A DNA stretch of 14,681 bases from the NCBI GenBank assembly GCA_046757585.1, contig JBHHYR010000088.1, positions 1-14,681 on the forward strand, written 5' to 3'. The position numbers and the translations under genes are program-made. Under the pieces are notes generated by a model, which worked only from the letters and a program-made list of their open reading frames with translations, did not search any database and was not told the origin of the DNA. This document shows, in pieces, positions 7,379 through 14,116 of the stretch. Position 1 is the first letter of the stretch, and each line of letters starts with the position of its first letter. Source of the DNA: JBHHYR01 sp046757585. GTDB taxonomy: Bacteria; Desulfobacterota; Binatia; HRBIN30.

Positions 7379-8266
7379 TCATCGCGTCGGGGCTCCTCCC
7401 CGCACATCGTGAGCGTGACTGAGGGTGAGCCCGGCTTGATAGACCCGGCGGCGTGACAGGCCGCGTTCGCGGGCCAGTGTGCGGGCAATCTCCTTGAGGC
7501 GCATTCCTTCCCCCTGCAAGCGCTCGATGGCGGCCGCGAGGTCCTCCGGTGCTACATCGGCTACCAGCGTCTCGCTTGCTCCGATGAGCAGCGTGACCTC
7601 GCCCTGCAACGGCCGCGTACTCGGGCGTTGCCCGAGCTGGAGCAGGATGTCGGCCGCGCGGCCACGAAGGACTTCCTCGAACATTTTCGTCAACTCACGG
7701 ACAATGACGATCTCACGGTCACCCAGGACCGAGCGCAAGTCGTCTAGACACGCGGCCAAGCGCCGTGCCGCTTCGTACGCGACAACGGTACGCGGTTCAC
7801 GCGCCAGCCGAGCAAAAAACCTGCGACGCAGTGCCTGCTTCGCCGGGACAAAGCCTTCGAAGGCGAACCGATTCGTCGGCAGCCCTGCGATACTGAGCGC
7901 TGCCGTCACCGCCGACGGTCCCGGGACAGCCTCGACGCGGACACCCGCAGCAACGGCAGTTCGCACGAGGTGATAACCCGGGTCGGCAATGCCCGGCGTC
8001 CCGGCGTCAGAGATCAGTGCCACGCTGCGCCCGCGCTTCAATTCTCCGATCAGCTGGGGCGCCTTGCGCCGCTCGATCTGGTCGTAGTAACTCGTCAGCG
8101 GTGTGCTGATACCGTAGTGGCGGAGCAGCTTACGGCTGTGGCGGGTATCTTCAGCCGCAATCACATCGACGGCCTTCAGCACCTGCACCGCGCGCAGCGT
8201 GATGTCCTCCAGATTCCCCAGCGGCGTCGCCACGACGTACAGCGTACGCGGCTTCACAACCTTCAT
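7379..8266 (-). CDS. rsmI: 16S rRNA (cytidine-1402 2'-O)-methyltransferase RsmI
   Basis: A 295-residue SAM-dependent methyltransferase of the tetrapyrrole-methylase fold. It 2'-O-methylates C1402 of 16S rRNA in the ribosomal P site, working with RsmH on the same nucleotide. Motifs: L-Y-V-V-A-T-P-L-G-N-L-E-D-I-T (9-23), AEDTR (38-42), SDAGTPGIADPG (86-97, SAM loop), PGPSA (115-119) and RELTKMFEE (190-198). A C-terminal helical region (~238-284) with KEIARTLARERGLSRRRVY looks like the usual small HTH-like tail. The motif normally read as Y-E-S/A-x-H-R is YEAARR here (164-169), with Arg in place of His. The Shine-Dalgarno is weak. It lies 124 bases after nadE and 82 before the crotonase gene, all on minus. 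Confidence 0.95.
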   Translation of the reverse strand: MKVVKPRTLYVVATPLGNLEDITLRAVQVLKAVDVIAAEDTRHSRKLLRHYGISTPLTSYYDQIERRKAPQLIGELKRGRSVALISDAGTPGIADPGYHLVRTAVAAGVRVEAVPGPSAVTAALSIAGLPTNRFAFEGFVPAKQALRRRFFARLAREPRTVVAYEAARRLAACLDDLRSVLGDREIVIVRELTKMFEEVLRGRAADILLQLGQRPSTRPLQGEVTLLIGASETLVADVAPEDLAAAIERLQGEGMRLKEIARTLARERGLSRRRVYQAGLTLSHAHDVRGGAPTR

Positions 8267-8276
8267 TCGGCACCGC

Positions 8277-8378
8277 TTACGGAAACAGCGCGAGCAACTC
8301 GTTCACGGGACCGCCAGCCGGTATCGTGCCGGCACGTACCCAAGCAACCCGGCTCAAGGAGGCTTTGCGGTTGAGCAC
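8277..8378 (-). CDS. Possible 33-residue small ORF between nadE and rsmI
   Basis: A GTG start at 8378 is preceded by GGAGG (8389-8385) with a six-base spacer. It opens a 33-codon frame ending in TAA at 8279-8277, eleven bases before the rsmI ATG. The peptide starts MLNRKASLSR and ends PVNELLALFP. About 24 of 33 third codon positions are G or C, which is compatible with coding. The frame is also the in-frame continuation of nadE past its TAG stop, so it could be a small protein, a coupling leader, a degraded nadE tail, or chance. I recognise no family. Confidence 0.22.
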   Translation of the reverse strand: MLNRKASLSRVAWVRAGTIPAGGPVNELLALFP

Positions 8379-8390
8379 CAAGCACCTCCG

Positions 8391-9272
8391 CTACCGGCCC
8401 CAGTCACGGGCATAACGGAAATCCCGATCAATGGTCCGGTTCGACAGTTTGGCAATCACCGGCAGACGCCGCTTGAACTGGGAGTTGCGCACCATGTCCA
8501 TCACGCGCCGCACGAAGGCTGCAGAAAAGCCGGCGGCGTGCAACTCGGCGCGCGAGTAGCGCAGATCGACCATCATATACAAAAGTTCGTCCACTTCGCG
8601 ATAGCCGAACCCCAGTTCCGCCTCGTCCGTCTGCCCTGCCCACAGGTCCGCCGAAGGGTGCTTGCGGATGATGGCCGCCGGGACGCCGATCCGCTCGGCC
8701 AGCGCCCACACCTGCGTCTTGTACAGATCCCCCAGTGGATTCACGGCGGAGGCCATATCGCCATACAAGGTCCCGTAGCCAAGCAGCAGCTCGGTCTTAT
8801 TGCTGGTGCCCAAGACCAGGGCCTGCCAGCGCGCGGAGTGGTCATAGAGAACCGTCATGCGCTCGCGGGCCATCTTATTGCCGCGGCGCATGTCGCTGGC
8901 ATTGGGGAAGCGACGGAAGTACGCGTCGACCTGCGGGGTGATCTCCACCTGCAGCGAGCGGATTCCGGCCCGCGCGACGACCGCGTTCGCATGCTGCAGG
9001 CTCTCGGCGCTCGATGCACGATACGGCATTTTGATGGCCAGCACGTTGGCAGGGCCGAGCGCCTCGGCCGCCAGCATGGCACTGACGGCCGAATCGACTC
9101 CACCGGACAGCCCCACCACCACGCGGCGCATCCCCACCTTCCCCACCTCGTTGGCGATGAATGCCGTTAGGACACGGCGCAGCAACGCGGGGTTGGTGGG
9201 AATCGCGGGCCGCGCGACGCGCGGGACCCCGGCGTTCGTCCTGCTGGGGCTGTGTTCGGAAGCGGCTGTCAT
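8391..9272 (-). CDS. nadE: NAD+ synthetase (synthetase subunit or ammonia-type)
   Basis: This 293-residue ATP pyrophosphatase makes NAD+ from nicotinic acid adenine dinucleotide, ATP and ammonia, the last step of NAD synthesis. The P-loop SGGVDSA (56-62) binds ATP. GNKMARERMTVLY (131-143), GTSNKTELLLGYGTLYGD (155-172) and PSADLWAGQTDEAELGFGY (206-224) are the conserved synthetase motifs. The first ~25 residues are Ser/Pro/Arg-rich and look unstructured. ATG 9272 follows the TAA of the nitrilase gene with no gap, and its Shine-Dalgarno (AGGAAGGGG, 9284-9276) lies inside the end of that gene, so translational coupling is very likely. The pair corresponds to the two halves of glutamine-dependent NAD synthetase. 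A product link to ligA across the window (NAD+ is its cofactor) is suggestive only. Confidence 0.95.
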   Translation of the reverse strand: MTAASEHSPSRTNAGVPRVARPAIPTNPALLRRVLTAFIANEVGKVGMRRVVVGLSGGVDSAVSAMLAAEALGPANVLAIKMPYRASSAESLQHANAVVARAGIRSLQVEITPQVDAYFRRFPNASDMRRGNKMARERMTVLYDHSARWQALVLGTSNKTELLLGYGTLYGDMASAVNPLGDLYKTQVWALAERIGVPAAIIRKHPSADLWAGQTDEAELGFGYREVDELLYMMVDLRYSRAELHAAGFSAAFVRRVMDMVRNSQFKRRLPVIAKLSNRTIDRDFRYARDWGR

Positions 9273-10253
9273 TTACCCCTTCCTCGGAGCGCGCGGGCTC
9301 TTCAGAGTGCGCGCCACGCGGGCTCCCTGCGGCGCTCGCTTGACAGGTGCGGGCGAAGCAGCGCTGGTCCTCCCCTGCCGAGGCGCCGGCACAGCGAGCT
9401 CCCGGCCCCGAATGCGCAGTAACTCGTTGATCGTGAGGTCCACGTCCTCATCGCGCAACAGAGGCGAGGCCACCCGTTGCCGGCGGGCATCTTTCAGATG
9501 AATCTCCCCAAAGATCAGATCCTCCTCGTAGTACTTAGCCTTGCACAGCCTCACGCCGGTCGGATCGACGACCTCCGACCCTCCCCAGAAGCCGACTCCG
9601 TCCTCGAAGCCCACACGATTCGCGTACACGATGAACTGCGAGAAGGTCTGGGCGTACATCGCGTTGAGCAGCTCCCAGTAGCGCGCATTGTTGTCTTGCT
9701 CCTGATCATCGCTGAACCCCCGTAAAGGGCTGGTCGAGGGACAGAAGACGGTGAGCGCGTGGTCCAGCGCCGCCACGTACGCCGTGGACGGATGCCACAG
9801 GTCTTCGCAGATCAGCATGGCACAGCGGCCGAACTTCGAGTCGAAGCTCCGAATACGGTTGCCGCGCGCGAAGTAGCGCCCTTCGTCGAACAACCCATAC
9901 GTCGGCAGGTACACCTTGCGGTGCACGTGGACGATCTCGCCGTCTTCGAAGTACACGGCGCTGTTGTAAAAGTGATAGTCGTTCGTCTCTTCCACCAACC
10001 CTGCAATCAACCCGATCTTCCGGCTCAGGTCCTTGAGCTTCTTGACCTCTGGCGAGCCCAGCGGCAGTGCGACCGTCGAGACCATGTCCTTGAGGAAGTA
10101 TCCCGTGAGGGACAGCTCTGGAAAGACGACGAGGTCCGCACCCATGCCGCGCGCCGCTCGGACCCGTTCCGCGTAGAGCTGGAGATTCGCGTCGATATCG
10201 CCGAGGCGAGGATTGATCTGGGCCGTGGCAACGGTGAACTGGTTCAGTGTCAT
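9273..10253 (-). CDS. Nitrilase-superfamily amidohydrolase, likely glutaminase partner of NadE
   Basis: A 326-residue carbon-nitrogen hydrolase with the complete catalytic triad: Glu46 in FPELSLTGY, Lys113 in HRKVYLPTYGLFDE and Cys149 in LICEDLWHP. The LPTYGLFDEGRYF segment resembles the glutaminase domain of glutamine-dependent NAD synthetases. Together with the abutting nadE, this suggests that it supplies ammonia from glutamine to NadE. A free-standing amidase or nitrilase with another substrate is not excluded. Residues ~288-326 form a basic Pro/Ala/Arg tail not seen in the core fold. Start: ATG 10253; a TTG directly upstream (10256) is the alternative. Neither has a clear Shine-Dalgarno. 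A TATCAT hexamer lies about 37 bases upstream, without a convincing -35. parB ends 110 bases upstream on the same strand. Confidence 0.88.
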   Translation of the reverse strand: MTLNQFTVATAQINPRLGDIDANLQLYAERVRAARGMGADLVVFPELSLTGYFLKDMVSTVALPLGSPEVKKLKDLSRKIGLIAGLVEETNDYHFYNSAVYFEDGEIVHVHRKVYLPTYGLFDEGRYFARGNRIRSFDSKFGRCAMLICEDLWHPSTAYVAALDHALTVFCPSTSPLRGFSDDQEQDNNARYWELLNAMYAQTFSQFIVYANRVGFEDGVGFWGGSEVVDPTGVRLCKAKYYEEDLIFGEIHLKDARRQRVASPLLRDEDVDLTINELLRIRGRELAVPAPRQGRTSAASPAPVKRAPQGARVARTLKSPRAPRKG

Positions 10254-10363
10254 CAAGGCGAGTATTCACAACGCCGCTGCTAAAGACAAGGATGATACCG
10301 TGACCCGCAGCCATGGCTCCCGCGCCACAGGCACCGCTGTGCGGTGGGCGCCCTGTGCTCGTC

Positions 10364-11185
10364 TCAGGGGCGGGTTTGCAGTGCCTGGAGGACCCGCTCC
10401 AACCGACTCCGGGCACGCAGGAGCAAGCGTTCGAGATGCCGGCGGTCTTCACCGGTCATCGTGTTCAAGTCGACGCTCCGCAACTTGCGTCCGAGGCGGC
10501 GGATCAGGCGTGCGAGGTCGCGAAGGCTGCCCGCGGCAGGACTGGCGCCGACGGCTTGGGCTCGGAATGTCTGCACCGACAGCTTGCGCAGGTGCGCCAG
10601 ACGCCAGAGCATGGCCTGTCGTTCCGGTGATTCTTCGCGTGCGATGTGAATGAGAATTTCGCGCGAAACGTTTGGGTCGGCATAGTACTGCGTCTTGATC
10701 TCCTCCGGCAGACGTCGCAGCGCCAGCGTGTTGGTCACATATGGACGGCTCTTTCCGAGCATCTCTGCGAGCGTCTCATGCGTATACGCGAAACGGTCGA
10801 TGAGTTGTCCCAGCCCTTCAGCCTCTTCCAGGGGCGTGAGATCCTCACGTTGCAGATTCTCGATCATGGCAATCTCGAGCGGGTCGTCCTCGCGCACCAG
10901 AGCGGGCAGCGACTGCAGCCCCGCGAGCTGAGCAGCACGCCAGCGGCGTTCCCCAGCCATGAGCATGTAGCCATCACCATCACGTTTCACCACAATAGGC
11001 TGCAGCAGGCCGCGCCTCCCGATCGAGGCCGCCAGCTCCGCCAAAGCTTCCCGATCGAAGTGGCGCCGGGGCTGTTGCGGGTTTGCCCGGACGGCGGATA
11101 CGGCCACCGCTGCCAAGACCGTGCGGCTGCCCGCTCGGATCTGTCCGGCAACGGCTAAGGATCGGACCTGTGCTCCCTCTGCCAT
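10364..11185 (-). CDS. parB: ParB/Spo0J-family protein, solo (no parA beside it)
   Basis: A 273-residue ParB-fold DNA-binding protein; these CTP-dependent clamps load at parS and organise the chromosome origin for segregation. Visible: the N-terminal NPQQPRRHFD and SIGRRGLLQPIVV (35-66), CTP-binding GERRWRA (78-84), ENLQREDLTPLEEA (109-122), an HTH region with THETLAEMLGKSRPYVTNTL (135-154), and a basic helical C-terminus (~220-273) for dimerisation. The usual N-terminal K/R-G-L-G-R-G-L ParA-stimulating patch is not seen, and no parA lies upstream; a heat-shock gene diverges there instead. It may therefore be a secondary ParB or a Noc-like protein. Start ATG 11185 has GAGG at a six-base spacing. 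No parS-like TGTTTCACGTGAAACA was found in the window. It could be co-transcribed with the glutaminase gene. Confidence 0.9.
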   Translation of the reverse strand: MAEGAQVRSLAVAGQIRAGSRTVLAAVAVSAVRANPQQPRRHFDREALAELAASIGRRGLLQPIVVKRDGDGYMLMAGERRWRAAQLAGLQSLPALVREDDPLEIAMIENLQREDLTPLEEAEGLGQLIDRFAYTHETLAEMLGKSRPYVTNTLALRRLPEEIKTQYYADPNVSREILIHIAREESPERQAMLWRLAHLRKLSVQTFRAQAVGASPAAGSLRDLARLIRRLGRKLRSVDLNTMTGEDRRHLERLLLRARSRLERVLQALQTRP

Positions 11186-11205
11186 CGGCGCCTCGATGCC
11201 CAGGA

Positions 11206-11235
11206 ATCATACGGCGGACCCGCGCGGATTGCCAG
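11206..11235 (-). promoter_or_regulatory. Candidate sigma70 promoter for parB
   Basis: On the minus strand, CTGGCA (11235-11230) and TATGAT (11211-11206, five of six to consensus) are 18 bases apart. They imply a start near 11199 and a leader of about 14 bases that includes the GAGG ribosome site. The element lies back to back with the heat-shock promoter on the other strand. Confidence 0.35.
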
Positions 11236-11243
11236 AAAAGAGA

Positions 11244-11252
11244 CCCCTTGAA
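11244..11252 (+). promoter_or_regulatory. Sigma32-like -35 element upstream of hsp20
   Basis: CCCCTTGAA matches the heat-shock sigma32 -35 consensus (C-x-C-C-C-T-T-G-A-A type). It is 48 bases before the hsp20 ATG. No convincing CCCCATnT -10 is seen at 13-16 bases downstream, so this is a half-site call. No CIRCE inverted repeat is visible in the gap. Confidence 0.3.
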
Positions 11253-11283
11253 GGTTGATTGTTCGTGGTTACCTTCGGTGGCG

Positions 11284-11294
11284 AAAGGAGGTGA
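11284..11294 (+). promoter_or_regulatory. hsp20: Near-perfect Shine-Dalgarno of hsp20
   Basis: AAAGGAGGTGA matches the anti-Shine-Dalgarno almost fully and ends five bases before ATG 11300. It fixes the start there, rather than at an in-frame TTG at 11255 that would put this motif inside the gene. Confidence 0.8.
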
Positions 11295-11299
11295 GAGAC

Positions 11300-11746
11300 A
11301 TGAGAGCGTTGGCACCATGGAGACCCTTCAGGGAGCTGTCCTCGCTGCACCGGGATATCGACGATATGTTCGCGCGCATCTTCGGGGACGAAGAATGGTT
11401 GCCAACCGGGTGGACGCCCACGATGCCGCCCATTGAGAGCTACGTCCGCGATGGCGAGCTGATTGTGCGAGCGGATTTGCCCGGCATCGATCCGAAAAAG
11501 GTCGAGTTGGCAATCGAAGGAAATCGCCTCGTGCTGCGCGGCGAGCGTCAAGAAAGTGAAGAGCACCGGGGCAAAGAGTATCGCTACCGGGAGGTGTCGT
11601 ACGGACGCTTCGAGCGCACCGTGGCCCTGCCGGAGGGCGTGGACAGCGACAGCATCAAGGCCACCTATCGCGACGGAGTCTTGGAAGTGACGATGAAGGC
11701 TCCGAAGGACATGGTGGCGAAAAAGGTTCCCATCACGGTTCACTGA
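11300..11746 (+). CDS. hsp20: Small heat-shock protein (Hsp20, alpha-crystallin domain)
   Basis: A 148-residue ATP-independent holdase chaperone that binds unfolding proteins and hands them to DnaK/ClpB; it is cytoplasmic and usually oligomeric. The N-terminus (WRPFRELSSLHRDIDDMFARIF) is the typical short arm. The alpha-crystallin domain spans ~44-134 with R-A-D-L-P-G-I-D-P-K-K-V, G-E-R-Q, FERTVALP and DGVLEVTMKAP. The C-terminal VPITV (143-147) is the I/V-x-I/V motif that docks on neighbouring subunits. The start is set by an exceptionally strong Shine-Dalgarno, which suggests high expression. A sigma32-like -35 upstream suggests heat-shock control. It is a single gene followed by two hairpins and divergent from parB. 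Confidence 0.95.
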   Translation: MRALAPWRPFRELSSLHRDIDDMFARIFGDEEWLPTGWTPTMPPIESYVRDGELIVRADLPGIDPKKVELAIEGNRLVLRGERQESEEHRGKEYRYREVSYGRFERTVALPEGVDSDSIKATYRDGVLEVTMKAPKDMVAKKVPITVH

Positions 11747-11759
11747 GAGAACCGAATCC

Positions 11760-11776
11760 GGCACGCGCAGCGTGTC
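11760..11776 (+). terminator. Hairpin 1 downstream of hsp20
   Basis: GGCACGC and GCGTGTC form a 7-bp stem (one G-U pair) around a 3-base GCA loop, 13 bases after the hsp20 stop. There is no T-run. It may act as an RNA 3'-end stabiliser or a weak terminator. Confidence 0.3.
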
Positions 11777-11810
11777 AGGCATAGGGGATGCCACAGACCG
11801 CGACGGGTGT

Positions 11811-11839
11811 GGGCGCCGGGCGGTTCCTGCCCGGTGCCC
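11811..11839 (+). terminator. Hairpin 2 downstream of hsp20 (11-bp GC stem)
   Basis: GGGCGCCGGGC (11811-11821) pairs with GCCCGGTGCCC (11829-11839) over 11 bp with a single G-U pair and a 7-base loop. This is the strongest hairpin I noticed in the window. No T-run follows, so a Rho-independent terminator in the strict sense is not shown. It argues against an early start (11788) for the next gene, because it would then lie inside coding sequence. Confidence 0.4.
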
Positions 11840-11904
11840 CCCGGCACGCCCTATCGCGTGGGTGCCTTGGTTTGGGCGGGGGCTTGTGCTTTCATGGGAA
11901 CAGG

Positions 11905-13044
11905 ATGAGACAAGCGCCCGATGCCTACCACACTGGGCAAGTGTGTTCAGTGCAGACCTCGACACGCGTGCGCATAAGGCTGTGTGCCGCCGTTCTGGCC
12001 CTGACCGTCGTCCTCCCGAGCAGCGGGGCGAGGGCACGCGAGTGGACGCAAGACAACTTCGAGAACAAGGTGAGCGCTGGGCGGCCGTTTGTCGCGATAG
12101 CGGGTCAAGATCCCGAGCAGGCACACAGCGTGATCGGCTTCACACGCTTCTATCAGATACGACCCAAGGACACCTTCTTTGACGTCGCGCGTTACTACGA
12201 CCTCGGTTACAATGAAATTGCCGACGCGAATCCCGGTGTCGACCCGTGGATTCCACCGGCCGGGCAGGTCATCTTGCTCCCCACCGAATGGGTCCTGCCG
12301 GAGGGGGAGTACGAGGGCGTAGTCGTGAACATTCCTGAGATGCGCCTGTACTACTTCCACCCCACCGGGGAAGGGGCGAATATCGTCAGCACGTTTCCGG
12401 TAGGACTCGGGCGCGACGACTGGCGCACGCCGGAAGGAGCATTCCGGATTCGGGGGAAGACGGTAAACCCAAAGTGGGTACTACCGGAATCGATCAAGGC
12501 CGAGCACCGTCGCCAGGGTGAGCCAGCGCCTGACTTCATCGCGGGGGGAACCCCCGACAACCCGCTCGGCAAGTATCGATTCGAGCTGACGATGCCACTG
12601 TACGCGATCCACGGCACGGATATCCCCTGGGGGGTCGGCATGCAGGTCAGTCACGGCTGTATTCGCCTCTACCCGGAGGACATTGCGCGCCTTTTCCCGA
12701 TGGTGCGAGTCGGGACACAGGGCGCATTCGTGTACCAACCGGTGAAAGTCGGGACCCGTGACGGACACATCTACGTCGAGGTGCACAAGGACATTTACCG
12801 CCGCCTGCCCGGACCGTATCGGGAGGCGCTACGGCTCATCGACAAGTTCGGATGGCGTTCGCGCGTTGACCTGGATCGCGTCAAGCGTGCCGTCGTCGAG
12901 CAGTCCGGTGTGCCGATGGACGTCACGCGGCTGGCGGGAATCGACCTCGTCGAGGAGGAAACCCTGCGGCCGTCTGTGGTACAGCGCCGACGCCAAGCCA
13001 ACGCCGGCAACCTGACGGATGAGGTGGCCGTGCGCCGGCAGTAG
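11905..13044 (+). CDS. Exported L,D-transpeptidase (LysM-like + YkuD)
   Basis: From ATG 11905 the product has 379 residues. An Arg-rich n-region and a hydrophobic core (~26-37) end at SSGARA|R (~44), so it is exported. Residues ~81-127 resemble LysM (F-Y-Q-I-R-P-K-D-T-F-F-D-V-A, then I-P-P-A-G-Q-V-I-L-L-P). The YkuD catalytic domain (~137-280) has IHGTDIPWGVGMQ with His236 and SHGCIRLYPED with Ser249, His250, Cys252 and Arg254. The enzyme forms 3-3 peptidoglycan crosslinks or attaches proteins to peptidoglycan in the periplasm. A C-terminal ~100-residue extension is unassigned. The start is uncertain: GTG 11950 would give a more usual 30-residue signal peptide, and ATG 11788 is open but spans a strong hairpin. 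It converges on the coiled-coil gene, eight bases apart, and lies near mreB. Confidence 0.9.
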   Translation: MRQAPDAYHTGQVCSVQTSTRVRIRLCAAVLALTVVLPSSGARAREWTQDNFENKVSAGRPFVAIAGQDPEQAHSVIGFTRFYQIRPKDTFFDVARYYDLGYNEIADANPGVDPWIPPAGQVILLPTEWVLPEGEYEGVVVNIPEMRLYYFHPTGEGANIVSTFPVGLGRDDWRTPEGAFRIRGKTVNPKWVLPESIKAEHRRQGEPAPDFIAGGTPDNPLGKYRFELTMPLYAIHGTDIPWGVGMQVSHGCIRLYPEDIARLFPMVRVGTQGAFVYQPVKVGTRDGHIYVEVHKDIYRRLPGPYREALRLIDKFGWRSRVDLDRVKRAVVEQSGVPMDVTRLAGIDLVEEETLRPSVVQRRRQANAGNLTDEVAVRRQ

Positions 13045-13052
13045 GCCAGCGG

Positions 13053-13898
13053 TCAGCCTCCAAACGAGTTGCCGACGCAAAAGCAAATCGAGGCAGCGGT
13101 GACGTCGCCGCGGCGGACCGCCGCACATTGTGCCCGCAGGCGAAATACGCGGCCACGGGCGTCGCTGACCATCAGCAGGCGTCGGGCCACCGGAACAGCC
13201 TGCGGGCGCTGGTAGCTGTAATATCCCCACACCGTACATGGGACGACGCCACTCAGACGCTGCCGGATGGCTGCGTTCTCCTGGACTACCGCCCGGTACT
13301 CCTCGGCGAGCTGCGACAGGCGCTGTTCCAGCTCGGCTGCATGCTGGGCGTCTTCTTCCTGGGTCCGGTACAGGGTTTCCAGTTGCTTCGCCAGCCGTGC
13401 ACTTTCGTCACGCAGCGCTGCGTTCTCTTCGCGCAAGAACTTCGTTCGATCCTGCGCTTTGTCGCGCGCCCGCCGCGCAGCCGCCAGGGTGCGGAGCAGA
13501 TCCTTGACCCCCTTTTGGTTTCCCCTGCGATCTTCCCGGGCCGGCTTCTCCGGCACCGGATGAACTTGGAACCAGCGCGCCGCCCGAATCCACTCGCCGA
13601 ATCGTAGTGACCGGATTTCAACCTGGTAGCCCGCGTCACGGGGAAAGGCCTCACTAGGGATGGTGAAGGGCGAGGCGTGGACGCCAAGGTCACGCGGCTT
13701 GCCACCTGCAATGCTCAACAGCACCCGCATTTGCGGCAGACCCTCCCACCGCACCTGGACCGGGGGATCCACCACTGCCCGGTCAGTCGGGACAAGAATG
13801 ATCGGCCGTACCTGTTGCAGCAGACTGGTGCGGAACACCATGTCGCCAGCAATGATCGCCACCGCACACAGTGCGGCCGTGACAAGGGCTCGAATCAT
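13053..13898 (-). CDS. Membrane-anchored coiled-coil protein of unknown function
   Basis: I do not recognise a family for this 281-residue protein. ATG 13898 gives an N-terminal hydrophobic helix (residues ~4-18) that fits an uncleaved anchor or signal. Residues ~31-114 look like a beta domain (R-P-I-I-L-V-P-T-D at the start, W-F-Q-V at the end) of the Ig or fibronectin-like sort often seen in periplasmic proteins. Residues ~118-215 are charged and heptad-like, a probable coiled coil (F-L-R-E-E-N-A-A-L, K-Q-L-E-T-L, A-E-L-E-Q-R-L-S-Q-L-A-E-E-Y). The C-terminus (~216-281) holds four Cys (221, 258, 272, 274) and may be a disulfide-bonded cap. The layout recalls MreC (membrane helix, coiled coil, beta domain), but the sequence does not. 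It is divergent from mreB with a 218-base gap and convergent with the L,D-transpeptidase. Confidence 0.75.
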   Translation of the reverse strand: MIRALVTAALCAVAIIAGDMVFRTSLLQQVRPIILVPTDRAVVDPPVQVRWEGLPQMRVLLSIAGGKPRDLGVHASPFTIPSEAFPRDAGYQVEIRSLRFGEWIRAARWFQVHPVPEKPAREDRRGNQKGVKDLLRTLAAARRARDKAQDRTKFLREENAALRDESARLAKQLETLYRTQEEDAQHAAELEQRLSQLAEEYRAVVQENAAIRQRLSGVVPCTVWGYYSYQRPQAVPVARRLLMVSDARGRVFRLRAQCAAVRRGDVTAASICFCVGNSFGG

Positions 13899-13944
13899 AC
13901 TCGTGGCTCGCCTCGTGATCTCCGTACGCGGGCAATACTGGTTC

Positions 13945-13975
13945 TTGCCCCGGCACAACCGGGCGCGAGTATAAG
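13945..13975 (+). promoter_or_regulatory. Candidate promoter for mreB in the divergent gap
   Basis: TTGCCC (13945-13950) and TATAAG (13970-13975, five of six to TATAAT) are 19 bases apart, longer than ideal. This would leave a leader of about 135 bases before mreB. On the other strand the same bases read TATACT (13973-13968), a possible -10 for the divergent coiled-coil gene, but with no -35 at a normal distance. The rest of the 13899-14116 gap shows no gene, and I see no tRNA in it. Confidence 0.3.
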
Positions 13976-14116
13976 CAAAAATAGGCGCCGATTGATATCG
14001 TGAGGCAGGATCGCTGCTGTCGCAAGGAGTGCGCCCATCGCCCGCGCGGACGACTACACGATGTGCCGCAGATCTCACCTTGCCCTGGTGCCGGAATTCT
14101 TGTACACGAACAGGCG

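Noticed and set aside
7297..7488. Longer N-terminus for the crotonase gene
   Set aside because: It would overlap the end of rsmI; the strong Shine-Dalgarno and family length point to 7296.
8354..8400. AAGGAGG-like site on plus followed by TTG
   Set aside because: It opens only about 15 codons before a stop; likely chance, although the same gap has a better small ORF on minus.
11788..11904. Earlier ATG for the L,D-transpeptidase
   Set aside because: It would put a strong 11-bp hairpin and an odd Gly-rich stretch ahead of the signal peptide, with no proper Shine-Dalgarno.
11207..12124. A 305-codon minus-strand frame
   Set aside because: Antisense to hsp20 and to the start of the L,D-transpeptidase gene, with no family features.
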